DNA of 64,000 nucleotides, from NCBI GenBank assembly GCA_024734555.1, contig JANPWX010000072.1, forward strand, positions 3,754,420-3,818,419. The letters are read 5' to 3'. The DNA comes from Trochalopteron elliotii. Taxonomy: Eukaryota; Chordata; Aves; Passeriformes; Leiothrichidae. The translations under genes were made by a program, and so were the position numbers. How positions within the stretch are numbered: the stretch's first letter is position 1; each line of letters begins with the position of its first letter. Below are positions 37,313-51,713 of this stretch, in pieces. Under the pieces are notes generated by a model. The model was not told the origin of the DNA. It did not search any database and saw only the letters and a list, made by a program, of their open reading frames with translations.

Positions 37313-40300
37313 CTCTGCATTTTCCCACTCTGATAGGACTGGGAACATAGAATTAATCTTCAGAAAAACTGAACTCTTTAAAAGCATTTGCAAATACATT
37401 CAGGATCTTGGCTGGACACAAGGATAAGAAATCTATTAGTTTCTTACTCTGCACTTAGATACTGCTGACGTAGTAGAATCAAGCTCTCCCAAGACAGAAA
37501 ATGAAGTTTCTTTGTGTGATAGAGGCAATATCGAATTGGTTGAAATAATCTGACAAATCTCAACAAAGGGCTATATTCTTATAGCATCAGTGTGAAAAGC
37601 AGAGCTTGTACAGGCACAGTTTCACAGAGGACTCCAGGTGTGAAGATACAGGAACTACTGGGCACCTCAAACTTGATCTAAGACAACAAGAGTATTTATC
37701 ATCCATAATCTATTAAGATGAAAAATATTTTGCCATGCTTTGTGATTTTTCCCAAATAGTTGGGTTTTTTTAATATATATATCTTCTTAAATTATTTGCT
37801 AGGCAGTTTTCATATGTGTATTTGAGCTATGTTTGCATACTTTTCATCACAGAAAGTTTTGCACAGGAATTGGAAGGTCTTTTTTTTTAAATTTTGGAGT
37901 TTACTACTTGGAATTTGTGACTGAGCATCTTCACTTAAATTCATCCCATCTAATAGCCACATTTCAAGACACAGGATTCTTTAGAGATGGCTCAGACCAC
38001 TTGAGGTCTGCAGCTTTCACTGCCCGTGCAAAACTTCCAGGTAAATGTTGAAGAATACAAGTTATACTGGTGTTATAAATATGGAACCTGGTGATACTTT
38101 GGTTCTCTGGATCATTATCAAAGGTTTTTACTGAAGCAGTTTCTTCTGTTTGTCTGAAGAAGCACTGTGGTTTTAGTTCTATTAAATGCACGCATTTTTT
38201 AGGGCTTAAAAGTCCCTGCTAAGCAAAACTTCATACTAAGCAAAACTTTGTTTTAGCACCTGACCTTGTTGTAAATTTGAAAAAGAGCATGGCAGTGTAT
38301 GGCAGTGTAAGTACAGGAAGGACCTGACATAAAAAAGAAAATACTGATCATTGAGGAATTTAATTATTCTGACATTTCTTCTGAAAGCACTAATGGGAAT
38401 AGTAATGCAGAATATACATTTTTCCATAGCCAATAAAACAAAGCAATTAGATAAAATAGAATCATCCATGGTAGGCATTAAGGGACCTTTTTATTACAAT
38501 GAATGAAAAGTGGAATGCTCACATCTCTCTAACAGAGGAGGAAGATACTACGTCTATTATTCGTCTTGCACATTGTCCCAGAATAATGTACCCCTAGATG
38601 TTTTGTTCTGCCTGATTTTCATTTAAGTGGTTTCTGCAAATTGTGGTATAATTTAAAAATGACCTTCCTAAATCTCTTGGGAACAATTATTTTAGCATGG
38701 TGCAAAAATTGCATCCTATAATGTCCTATGCTTCATGTTTGAATAAAAGAATGCATCCTCATCAATTTAAGTAATATAACCTGTATAAAATCAAAGAGAG
38801 AAATTACTCAAGTGGATCTTTTTTTACCTAAATATTTGTCATAGGAATTTAAATTTTCAAAGAACCAGAATCATCTTCTGTTAATCTCATAAATTTTCTC
38901 TGAATAATTTTCAGATGTTTAGTTCACATGATTATAGGGAGCTTAAAGTACCTGCTAGGATAATTTTTTTCCATCTATGTGGCCTTGTAAAATTATTTCT
39001 ATGGTGGAAATATCAATATTTTATTCTATCTTATTTATCAAAAAGCCTTCACTTTGACATCCACAGATTACTCTTAATTTAGACCTGATAGAGAGTGACA
39101 TGGACTCAAGTATTTTATGCATGTAAGTCGGCAAACATTCATCTTAAAGAGCTATTTTATTTAGCATTTGCTATTTTTGTCATAATTTATTCTAAATGTT
39201 CTTTGTGGTGTTCTTTTTAGACCATTAGACACTGTCTTACTAGTTGCTGTTCAGACAGTCCTTCCCTCAGGTGTTTCATAAATCAGCCCTAAAATCTTGC
39301 TAATCCCTTTCATCATTCTTTTCCATGCTCCCAACACTGAGAGTACACTTCTAGAACAATGCAGTCTCAGCTGTGCGCATCGTCCCAGGGCATGTCAGGT
39401 CTTGGTTCTGCAACTTTGCTTAGACAAGCTTGAAACAACCCGTACATGTTTGGCAGAGTTTGTGAGGCATCATGATAACCTGGGTGGCATTACTTTGTTA
39501 TAATATATGTGATAATTATGTAAAATAATACAACAATTCACAAAGACAATGATATGTTTTTTAAAAAACTATATTATATTCATTTCCACACTTCAGACAA
39601 TATTGTATTTTCAGAGGAAGTCTGCAAACTGTCTTGTTAATTGGCATGCTGAAGACAGCAAATGAGGAGGAAAGAGGTGTGCCTCTGCAAGTATTTACTA
39701 GAGCCACGGCTTTAGACCCCTCTCTGACTCTCAACAAGACACAGAATTGTTTGTTGGCAGCAACTGGTACTTTTTGAAAGGAATATGTTCAGCTTTCAGT
39801 TCTGTTCATCTCTCCAGAAGGATCAATATGCTGTATAAAGCACTGTCTTGCAGACATCAGCGAGTGTGACAGGGAGAAGTATATGACCACAGTGTAGATG
39901 GCGAAATTGTTGGCCTAAGCCCCATCTCTGTTACGCACAAGAGATACAAGATCTTTGGTGGGAGAGGGAGGAGGTTACAATGGAGTGTAAATAATCAAAA
40001 TTTTTGAAAGAGATCAAATAGGACAAGGCAGAAAAATGGGCAGAATTTACACCGTGGTTAGGAAAGAGAAAATGAAAAAGGAGTCGTGTTATACAAGCTG
40101 CAAAAATAGAGGATGATCTGAGGGGCAATAGAGAGAGAGGTGGGAATAGTGCAGCCTCTGCTTGGAGCAGCACAGAGAAGGCGCAGGTGGTAACAAAACA
40201 TTCCGGGTTCATCCTCAGAAGATGGAGCTGGAGACAAGATACAGCACTCAAAGAGGAAAGTGAGTTTGGGAGGGAGTCTGTGGGATGAGCAACAGAATCC

Positions 40301-43300
40301 TTGAAGTCAGTGGTGTTCTTAACCACTGAAACCTCAGTGTGCAGCCATCTTTCACTACCTTCATATGCATCTCAGTCATGACAGGGCATCCTGGTTCTGG
40401 TCTAGGAAAGAGTCTGAAAGGTAGTTTAGCTCAAAGCATATATGTTCACTATTTTCTGTGCCTTTACTGGATTATCTGTCATCTGCACATCCATTCCTTT
40501 GATGAATTTTATTCCTAAATCACGGAGCTGAATTGATGAAATTTTTGGAGTTGAAGCAGTTTGAGTTGAACTGTGATTCATTTATTTCTCATAAAAGCTC
40601 ATTATAGGCTGATAATTGACCCAATACCTTCCATCAAATTGGAATTAAATCACACTGGAAATCAGTTACTAAAATTCCCAAAGGTATTTTTACTTTATAG
40701 GAATACAAAAATGAAAAGATTCGCTAGATTGCTCAAAGAACAATGCTGTAATTTGATATTTGTCAAAAGTGCAGGTTCCTCCACTTTGTCCTTCTCCACC
40801 TGGGTGTTTGGAGAAAATAATGAGCGCAAGTATTTCACTATTTTGCTTTGAATTATGAAACAAATTATTTGTTTAGAGCTTTCTAAATTATGGAAATCAT
40901 GTGGAACCATGGAAGTGCAGGGGAGGAGATTAAAAAATGCAAATTTCTGCTTCAGTTGTCAGCTCTGTCGTTTTGAGCATGGCCTCAGTTAAATTAACAG
41001 CAGTCATGGATCATCCAAATGCTGAACAACCTTTGGATACAGAAGTTCCAGAAGGCTGGAGGCAGTGATGCTTGTCTCTTTCCACTCCAGTCTTGCTGAG
41101 ATTTGGAACCCAGCCTCAAGCATTATCATGTCATAACAGAGGATATCTTGAAAGGAAACAGAATGGGGACTTGGACCACTGTGGCCTCTCCTGTGATGCA
41201 GCCCTCTTGCAAACATGAGACAAAGCCTTCCCTTATTTTCCTCTCTGAGCTCATGTCAGAGGATCTGCTGGGGTGACAGAGGAGCATGGTACAAGAAATA
41301 TGGAAAACAGATGCTGATCTCCCCATTTCTCAAGTGCAGACAAAATTTTAATTTGTACATTCCTCCTGCTAGTTATGCTGGTTCTGCAGTAAACTAAAAA
41401 GTATCTAGTTTGATTACTTAAAGCCAAAGTCTTCCCATCTCAACACACACAGTGCCACAAACATGACTTGACCACTACTGCAGAAAAGAAATATTATACT
41501 TGAGGGAAATAACTCATTTCACTGACTCAGCTGACTGTAAACCTGTTTCAAAGGTTAAACTGTTCACTTTTCCTTGTCAGTTTTCAGCTGAAACATTTTG
41601 ATTGGTTGGAAGAAACATTTGTTTTAGTAGCATTTTAGTTCAAAAAAGCATTCAACTGAACTCCAAAATGAAAACTTAGCGTCAGACAGAAAAATAACAG
41701 GGTTTTTTTGCTAGTGGGAGTTCAGTTCAGCCCCTGTCTTTCCCTCTACAGAATGGTACACTTCTCTCCAGATTTCTCTATTCTTTGACTGAGTAGATGA
41801 GTTTCAGCTAATTTCTCATTGTATTACTTCACAGGTTTTCTATTTGGATCTTTTCTATATCTTTGCACATTTTGGATATTTCTAGTTCCCAGTGTACAAT
41901 TCCTCTGCTCTCAGAGGTATTTGCAGTTTCTGTCCATTTGTTTTGAGTGAATTTCATTAAGTTTTTTATTTGATCTATTCCCTAAAATGCTAAGGCCAAC
42001 TTGCCATATTCCCAATGCATATTTTGCCCTGCATTACTTTCCTGCCTGACAAGTCCCTTTGCATCACAGGTTTTCAGTTATATGCCGGTGATCTTACAAA
42101 GACTGGATATGAATTAATTTTGAGACATGTTTTAAATGATAACAAACCCAAAGAGTTTTCATATACCCTTCCAGCTTTGCCATCAATTCTTTAAAAAAAA
42201 AGAAATTAAGTTTAGCTGAAGATACTTCTTCTTTTTAAAGATTTCTGTTTCCACCAATGATTCATTCTTAGACTTACCTTTTGGTCAGTCACTGGAGACC
42301 TTGAAAGTGAAGACTATGGTACAGTTGTTTAATTTTTTTTTGTAATTAAACCAATATTCTCTCTTTCTCTGTGTATATGCATGTTTGTTTGCCTCAATCC
42401 ATGACACTTTCCTGTATTAAGTCTGCCCTGGTGCTCCTGCAGATGGTGATGGCCAATAGAAGGTGCCTTGGCTGGAGCACAAGGGCTAGGCCAACCAAAA
42501 AACTTTCCCATCACATTGTCTCAGCCTCCAGCAAGTTACTTCTCAGGGGCTTCCTGGGAGGGAGATGTCTTTGAAAAGTATCAGTCGGACTCTTCTCTCA
42601 GAGCTCTGTTCAATTGCTTTTTAAACTCACGCATTCACAAAAACCTGTAGCAAGAAGTTTGAAAACATTAGATATGTATTACATGAGAGATATTTCAGCC
42701 CAATTATCTTGGATAGGAGTAGACTCAGGTACTCAATTAAACTGATAAGTCTTTTCCTCTCATTTCTTGTCTGTTTTCCCTGTTTCTTGGCCTTTTTTCC
42801 CCCTTAAAATAACCTTGTTTTATAACTACTTCAAGGAGGTAAAAGCCCTGAGGAGAACACAGCTGAGGAAAGCAATTTAGTCAGTTTATGAAGCTGGGCT
42901 TTAAAACAAGTAACCCAGACAATTACTCCAAGAGAATCCATACTTTTGCTCTATAATGTAGTCAGACAAACATACTATCGAAGAATAGATTAAGATATGA
43001 AATACAATTAAGCTGCAATGAAATATTTACATTAGTTTTCACCAGAATTTATTTGATTTACTTCTCCTAAACGGACATTTAATGGACACAGTACTCAACC
43101 AGTGACAAGTCATAAATCACCAATTCCAGGAGGGGCACCACACTGGGCCAGGTTTGGAGACAGCCTGCTAGCCACAGAGCTACCTCCTGTCTCCTCCTGA
43201 GTTTAGTGGAAGCAGAGGCTACTTAGAAAGATAAAAATATGTTCTTGCCTCCCCCAGTGAATCAAAATAAGCCATGAATACCAGCAGCTGCTTCCTCACT

Positions 43301-44364
43301 TCTCACCTGTTCTGGTACACATGCATGTCCTGATCAAACTGGAAGTCTGGCCAGTTTATATAGAAGTTCTCCTTTTTGCTGTCTAATCCCTGTGTGCTTG
43401 AGCTACTACTGTTTCCACCAGCTTTTGGCACCACAGTCAGTGCTCCCAGTTTAAACCTCAGAGCACTGAACAGTCTCTCTCTCCTCATGCGACATTAGCT
43501 AGGACCTCTTCACATACTGAGTTTTTATCTTGTCTGTAAAGAATGATTAATCAGTTCACAAAAAACTTTCCCTGTTTGGAGAGGGAAATCTTTGCCCTGT
43601 ATTCATGAAATTATGAAATATTTTTCCATTGCCAATCTTGAGATATTGGTGGGTGGCAAAAAGAAGGAAGAAGTTATATGAGCAGTATAAAATATTTTTA
43701 ATCGGTTAAGAAATAAAAACAAATTAAACTTTGTCTATAATATTTGAGTTTCTTCTAAAAATATGTCTTACTGTAATTTCTAGTTTCACTGGTTACAGAG
43801 ATTTCAATCTACTCCATTTACTGCCTTTTAGAAAAAGATTACAGCAGCCTTGGGGTAATTTGAAAATGATGAAAGAAACACTACAGAATCTTCCTTTCAA
43901 ATATTAATTATACATAGTCCAATCAGATTAGCTTTAAAGCAAACCTCCAATGTTGCACATTTCCCAACTTTTTTTATCCACCTGAGCTTGCAGATTTTCT
44001 TAAAGAGGGAATAAGTTTCCTTTTGTCTGAGTACAAAACATTTTCTGGTAATGAATGATGCCATACAGTTAGTAACATCAGTCTTTTATATGCTCTTTAA
44101 ATCATTGCACAGCATAAGAATCAGATCCTACATCAGGTTCTTTTGCTTGCATAACAAAACCAAATTTTTGATTGCCCTATGCTTTCATTATGCTCTTCAG
44201 ACATATAGCTTTGTAAGAGTCTTACCAGAGACAGAGAGTACAGGATAATCTGTAACAGATTAACCAGAGGATGGAACTGAACCTGTGCAAGGAAAGCAAA
44301 TGATACTTTCTCAAAGACAAACTTCCATTTTATTAAGGGACTAGAAAGCAGCCATTACTCTGGA

Positions 44365-44403
44365 GTGTGTGCGTGCGTGTGTGTGTGTGTGTGTGTGTGT
44401 GTT
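44365..44403. repeat. (TG)n microsatellite
   Basis: About 19 GT dinucleotides in a row, interrupted near the start by two GC steps (GTGCGTGCGT). It is probably variable in length among individuals. Confidence 0.95.
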
Positions 44404-46043
44404 TATGGGAGACAAAAATTAGTAAAACCACTGATTTTATCACTGTTATGATGTTTCCAAGTATTTAGAAATAATAAACATCTATTTTATTTTTTTTTCC
44501 AGCAAAAGATGAGGGCAAAAGTTTCATAAATCAGTGACTAGACTACCAAGGACAGTATATGAAGAACATGATCATAAGTTAACTGTAAAATGAGTGAATG
44601 ATAGAGATTAGAAACCACTTAAATTGATGGGGCACTTTATCTAGAAAGTATATGAAGCAGCAAGAAGTACTCAGGAGTGAATAGGAAAAATATCCAAATT
44701 TATTGCTTATGCAAACATTTATTCAATTCATGGGAACCATCAAGGATAAGAAGAATACTGAAATATTATATACCACCATTAGTTCAGAAAGCCTTGGGAT
44801 ATACCATAAAACTGTAAACAAGATATATGAGAAGTTACACTTATTTTCGGAAAGGCCTGCCTTTGAAGCAACTGAACTCTGGGTAGGGAGCTGCAGCAAT
44901 ATATTAACATTCACTTAGTGTCCAGTCTGTAAATTAAGTGGAAATTGAAGCACATTCTCTATGACACAGTAGTTACATTAAAGAAAAGGAATTCACTAAA
45001 TGGGCTTGTGTATTCAACAAGACATTAAGACCAAGAATTAGTCATCTTACAGTGTAAGTCAATTAAAGAGGCTGCTGTGTTCTCTTGGGTCCTGCTGATT
45101 CTTTCTGATGTGAATACTACCTCTCCTTATTCTTGCTGCATATATTTGGAGGGATATCAGCTCAGGTGAGGCTTAGAGGAATGAAAGGACAAGATGGGGG
45201 TAAAAAATTACAATTTTATTTTTACCATGCAGAATAGTATAAGGGAAGTCATGATTTAATAATTTAATTCTTGAATTTCCAGATTCTATCTCCAGTGCGT
45301 CTATCAACATCACACTGTTTGCACCACACACTTGCTAAAGGAATATGAACACAACCCTCTCACTGCAGTTAAATCACTTGTAGTACATGAAAGGTAGAAA
45401 TATGTGTTTAGGAAGCTCTGAGAAGTGGGAACAGAGAGCACGATAAAAAGGTAGTGTAAATTTTGCTAGGAGCACTGGATAGCTCTGAAATTACCTTCCA
45501 ATTTAGTTGCTCATACATTTTTTTATATATAAGCTGAAATGTTCATACAGGATCTGCTTCAGAGAGGACAACCTTGAGACATTTGGAACCGAGGACAGAG
45601 GAAAAAAGGCAAACACTGGGTAATGAATAGTCAATATGGGTTTACTTGTAATATTCCAGTTACTCTAAACTTTGGAGGAAGGACTAGAAATATCATTTGG
45701 AGGAGCAACAGCTTTTTTAATGAGGGATGTACTATTTTTCTGCCCACCATATCTGACAACATGGAGGAAACCGTGAGCACTCAGGGAAGGACAAGATCCT
45801 GAGCTAGTATTGTGGAAAAGACAAAAAGTCTGTGACAGAGACCCTGATGAAATGGGAATGGCTGTGCCATCAAACCAGAATCAGTATGACAAGTCTGAGG
45901 AGTGCAGGTTGGCCCCAAACTGGAATGACGTTCCAAGGACTGGGCTCCGCAGCATTCCTCATTTTATATTTTTATAGCTGGCTGAGCCTACTTCAGCTGG
46001 CACCCATCCACACCAAACTGTTTTGCTTTAAAGACTCAGACTA

Positions 46044-46060
46044 TGGGTCTTAAAGACCCA
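46044..46060. repeat. Short perfect inverted repeat
   Basis: TGGGTCTT, one A, AAGACCCA: 8-bp arms around a single base. No adjacent U-run or gene suggests a function, so it may be chance. Confidence 0.6.
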
Positions 46061-49000
46061 GCTTTCTAATGAGTTTTCCATCTGCTTTTCAGCAGTTTTA
46101 TCTAAACCATGTTTCCTTGGCTCATTGAGGACATCATCCCTGCACATGACCAACATGAGAAGAATCTGAATTCTGTGATTACATTTTCACTTTTTTTATG
46201 GATTCCAGTCTCTATTTGCACACCAAATTCTGCTTTTTGGATGAATTAAGAGTGTGTGATGAAAGGATCACACGGAACGATCTTTGAAGGATCTTTGTTT
46301 CAATTGTAGCAAATGCTAAAATTTGTGTAGAGAATGGAAAAGAAATTGGGGGGAAAGAATGAATAATGGTCTCCTGGCTGGGAATATTGAATTCCATCCA
46401 AGAGACTGGATTATAAATATGCATCTGCCAAAAATTTCTCAGTGTGATCCTGGGCAGGTCATTCACCAAGACTTCTCACAGGTGTTCTGTGTTGTATTTT
46501 TTACCCACTGTTAGGTATCAGTATGGCTGGGCTCATGCTGTTTTGTTGCAGAAATATCAAATAGTGACAAGTCAGACTGCAGGAAGTTTTATTATTTAAA
46601 GGACTCAAAGTTTTTGAGAAACAGATTTGTTCCAAATCAGTGTATATTCCTTAGATTAGGTAATTTCTGGAGGGTCAATTTTTATTGAGCAAATGATTTC
46701 ACACTGTTTAAAGAGAGTAGTTAATTTTGTGGTTGTACTATCATACAAGAAGTCTATCAACTTTTTAAACATTTGAAGCAACATGAAAAAAAATCAAACC
46801 TCAATTTAGGCATTGGATATTCTGAAAATTCAATGTTCCTGTCAAGAAGAAATTTCAGCATGTATTGAAAAGAACCATGTTTGCAAAATCCTGTTTTCAA
46901 GATAAACATTTATTCTAGAGGACAGGATTTCATTTGTTTCCATCACTGGTACTCTTTACAAAGATAAGCCAATGGTGTGGGTTGTCAAAGACACATTGCT
47001 TCATAGTGTTGATGTTCTGAAAATTTAGGACCCTGAGGTCTCAAACTGGTCACTTTAAATTAATGGGTTTTTTTTACCTTAATGGATCTGTGCCTTGGCT
47101 CTCCAGCCAAAAAAGTGAGGATAATAAACACTCAGGATTTTTCTGTGAATATTCAGAGATAACAGTAACGACTGTAATGGAAGACCCTAAGAAAAAGATA
47201 TTATTTCTTTTAGCAGGATTTGGATGTTGTGCAATAAATAACACCTGGGACCATACTCTGTAGAACTAAAAGAGTGAAGGAGCTCACCAGTAATTAGGTA
47301 TCAGCTATTTTGTGCCCTGATGCAGTTGAAATGGCACAAACAAAGCACTATATGGTCATGCGCTAAAACAGTATCATAAACATTAACCCCAAGGAACTGA
47401 GTAGAGATTTTAGAAGGAACCAAATTCTGGTCTCTGCTCTGTAAGAGTTCACAAATTAGGAGAGATTGCAAATTATAATGCTTAATATTGCTGCCTGAAG
47501 AATAATTGCAAAAATTATTTCAATTAAATTCAGGTTGCCGCAGACTTTTCTACACTTTTAGTAAATTTGAAGGAATACATATCTCTGAATTATATTGAGA
47601 GAAAACAGTATGTATTTATTTATGATATGCTTGCTTTTTGAATCTAATTTTTCAGGCTAATAATGAAACCTGTATAAAATATGTACTCTCCTAATGTTTC
47701 CAGTGCCAGCAGATTTCAGGAAAAGTCTTTCCTGTCTGCCAATCCCTGTTTATTAATTCTACGTCCTGCTGTAGGCAATGGAAAGCAGTTACAGAATTTG
47801 TTATACAGTATAATAGTCAAAAAAATTTCATCATATTGGAAAGAAAGCAGTGAATTCTACCTATAACAAATCCTCAAAATGAAAGTTTTACCAGGTTTTA
47901 AAGTTGCAAATTGAGTATAAAAACTGCTGAAGAACTATTGAGAACAGGTAAAAAATTAAATTAAATGCAAAATGCTCCTCTGAAAAGCCTCTCTACCTTC
48001 TTAATAAATAAAAAATAAGTAACTCTCAGGGAATCCCAAAGGGGCTAGCCAGATTTTCAATGCCATCCAAACTTCAGAGAGAAAGGTCTTTTTTTTCTAC
48101 TCACCCATGTCTCTTTCTGAAACAACAGAAAAATTCAGTTTGAGCCTTACCTAAGAGTTACTCTAAAAAGACAATGATTATTTTTACAAGCACAATGAAG
48201 ATTCAAGGAAGATTTTAAAAGAAACTATATCCATGTTTAAAAAAAAAATAACTATCAAAACTTTATTAATATAGTTTTTGTTGTTGTTACAAGTGTTATT
48301 AAGACTGTGTTAACATTCTCAATTTTGTTAAATGAAAACCTGTTTGAATAAAGAATATTTGTATTTGCTTGAGGATTAGCTGGCTACAAGACATTATTTA
48401 TGCAGCAGACCTTCAAAAATATGATAGACAATACTCTCCTCTTCTGAATTTTTAAGAACTGTATGTATGTCTGTGGGGACTGTCTATGTTAAAAATTGCT
48501 TTAAAAACTGCAAAAAAAAAAAAACCCCGAACACTTAATTTGAAACTACATATTTATAAAAACATGCATATTTAGAGTAACTTGAAACAGAACCTGAACT
48601 TCTGTCAAAAGTTAATTGACCTAAACAAGTATCTGAGAAAAGCAATGAATACAGGAAACACCTGAAATTGCAAGTATCCTGACATGAAGAACGTGTATCC
48701 CCCTGCAAGAACACAAACTGAAGAAGCTGCCAACACTGCCCAAAGGACAGCAGCAGCTCATCTGAAAATTTGGAGGAGTCTCTCTTTTCTGAAATTATGG
48801 AACCAGGAAGGTAAATTATCTTCAAATGAAGCAAGGAAAGCTAAACACAATTCTTATGTTTCACCTTCAGTGCTTTTGCTATCTCAGCACTTTCCCCTGA
48901 CTTTTTCAAGTAAACAACCAAGAAAACCAAGGAAGGAGCTGATTGACAGCATCATGAAATATTACCTGCTGTTTCACTGTAAATTCTGCAATATGAGTAT

Positions 49001-51615
49001 CACCATCACCAAAGTAAAAAGAGCCAGAGAAAAATCATGAAAACCTACTGATTACATTTATCTCCTTCATCTAATGATCTAAAAAATAATAGAAAAATGT
49101 AATTTTTTTAAACACCAGCAGAATTTCCTGCTGAACAGCAAAATAACCCAGAATATACCCTCTAGTAGATGTTACAATAAATTCATTTTCATCATAAAAG
49201 ATTTTCTGACTTAAGGCAGTTACTCAGACAGCTGATAAACCAAACTTAAATCTTCCTTTTGACTTTACCTGTTTTATTTAGGATCCTTTCATGTGAGTTT
49301 TATACATAATGTCTGAGAGGGACTGACTGAAACTATATGGGCTTCTCTTGGCTGACTGTGTTGCTACACCACAAAACAAAAGCAACAATTTGAGTGAAAT
49401 GTGCTTCACTGACTTAGATGGGAAAGACTTTCTCCCCTCAGAGGCCACATCATTCTCCAAATCAGGGAACTCAGTAGCAAATGCTTTGTCTCTTTTCTAA
49501 TTATAAGCTGTTGGCACACCTTTCTGTTTTTTCTACTTTTTCCACTTACAGTTTTCCTCCAAACATGGAAAAGAAGTTAATTAACTAGTGAGTTACACTT
49601 CTGAGTGGCTTTTGAGAAAAGTAGTGTTTGAGATCCTGTCTGACACTTTCTGTTTCTCCACATGGTTAGGTGACTTCTTGATACGGTGCTAGGTTAAAAC
49701 CACACTTTGTGCTCTGCCCAGGCTGTTTTAACGGGATGTTGTCCATATGTAACATACATGGGGGCTAACAGAAAAACTCAGAGCAGTCTGGCTTACTTTT
49801 TACTTTATATGATTAACATTTTCAGCAGATTTAGTGCTGCTATGTTCTGTGGGAAAAATCCCATTGCATTCTTACAAGTGTTTCATAGCTGCTTGTGCTG
49901 ACATCCAGCACTAATTGGTTTTTGGCACTTTGGAGGACATTTGAATTCAACCATCCACTCTGTAGCTTTGCCTGGGAGAGTACTCTGGAGCTCCATGCAG
50001 TCTACACACAGATAGCCCTTAATTAGCCTCTCTGGAGGTACTTTCCCACAGCTACCAGCCGAGCATGATGTTGTCTGTGTAAGCAGGAAGCATCAGCCTT
50101 ATTTAAAGTGCTTTTTCTCAATACAGAGAGTAGCTCGGAACTTTTGCCTCACAGCTGGACTTCTGCTAATGAATACATTAAAAAAAACCACCAAAACAAT
50201 TTTGTTTATTTGTTAGAGAAAAGTCTACCTAAAATCTTGGTGCTTTAAAGGCAAGACTTTTCAGGTTGACTTCAGATCACCTAAACCTGCCAGGTGAGCA
50301 ATATTCTATGTCTTTACTCAATGCCACAGAAAGAGACTGAGAATGCCAGCTAAAGGCCAAGACAATGGTGTAGCTATGTGCATGTTGGGGATGTTACTCA
50401 TGGTGAACACAAGAGAAATTTTACATTTAACTTTCCAATATGAGCACTACTTCTGAGATTCATCTGCCTGGGTCTAGAGCCATAAAGAGCTTACAGGTAA
50501 CACAGGGGGCTGTTCAGGACACCTACGAGAGGTTCCTCCACTCATCTGCCTTTTAGCCTGTCATATTACATGCTGTATGCATGTAATACATCCTGGGAAG
50601 ATTGTTCTCCAAAGGTATCCTATATAAACCAGTGTAAAGACTGATTTCTTTACTCTTCCCACCCTGTGTCAATGGCAAGACAAAGGGACTGCTACTTCAA
50701 AGTAATGAACAAACACATGACTTTGCAGCTCCTAGAGATGAGAGGTTATTCATTGAACAGGAAGAGAATAAGAGCTCCAGGATTAAATCAGTGCCTTCTG
50801 GCTGATGTGCCATATCAAGGGAGATAGCAGAAGTAGGAAGTAAAGCTAAGGATAAATGAGGGGGCTTATGTTCTCATGTCACCAGCCTTCCTACTGAAAA
50901 ATAAAGCCTTTGGTTAGGCCGATGGTGGTTGTTCAGGGTGGTGTGGGTCAGCTGTGCCCACATAGTTGGCTCGAGGACAAACTGGGGCACAGATGGGAGG
51001 AAAATCTTTGCATGCAAAACGTTCCACTTGTAACTAAGCCAACTTGGACTGCTTTGTGCTAGGGAGGAGACAGAGTGTTCATAGGGTAGCCAAGAACGGA
51101 GGCCAGAAACTTCAGCATTGTCCTGCTGACTGTCCAGATTTTCAGTGATGTAATGGCACAAATCTTCTCTTAGGAATTAGCTCTTTTGCTGCCTGATCTT
51201 CTATTTCCATCCTATGTGTAGCATGAAGCATATGCTGTGGGAATAGAAACAAGAAACAAGTCTGTTTTCTTCATTTTGGATGCTATTTCCGGTTCTCTTC
51301 AGGCGAAGGTAGCTGCAGATGTAGGCATACTCTGTAAGGGAGGGATGAAGAAATGGAAGTTTCCCATGTTGCAAGTGATGGAGAGCTCTTGTTTCCCCCA
51401 AACTCTGTAGATAATGAAGCAATAGCAGTGTGAGGAACCAAGAAAGAGTTTCTGTTCTGTTTAGCTAGAAGATTTTGTAAGCAAAATCAGGCTCTCACCA
51501 CTGCTCATAAGATATCACAAAGGCCAGAGGCTCAGGATACACAAACCATCAGGGAAACAAAACAATGAAGTAGGTGACAAAGTAAAGCAGATGATAATTA
51601 TTCAAGTTGTTTCAG

Positions 51616-51713
51616 AAAAACAAAAAAAAAAGAAAAAAAGAAAAAAAGAAAAAAAGAAAAAAAGAAAAAAAGAAAAAAAAGAAAAAAGAAAAAAAAGAAA
51701 AAAATAAAAAAAA
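51616..51713. repeat. AAAAAAAG tandem array (period 8)
   Basis: G residues at 51632, 51640, 51648, 51656, 51664 and 51672 mark an exact 8-base period of AAAAAAAG. The spacing then slips to 9, 7 and 9 (51681, 51688, 51697). The whole tract is nearly pure purine on the + strand. Confidence 0.95.

Noticed and set aside
37117..37427. Poly-lysine and poly-phenylalanine ORFs
   Set aside because: They are translations of the (TTTTG)n and T-rich tract.
39931..40326. 131-codon minus-strand ORF, leucine- and serine-rich
   Set aside because: The composition follows a purine-rich plus strand. No signal peptide plus domain pattern, splice context or recognisable family.
46044..46060. Rho-independent-type terminator hairpin
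   Set aside because: Bacterial terminators do not apply here, no U-run follows, and the stem is short enough to arise by chance.
48684..49040. 118-codon plus-strand ORF
   Set aside because: No recognised domain and no clear exon context. The length is not exceptional for a 64-kb window.
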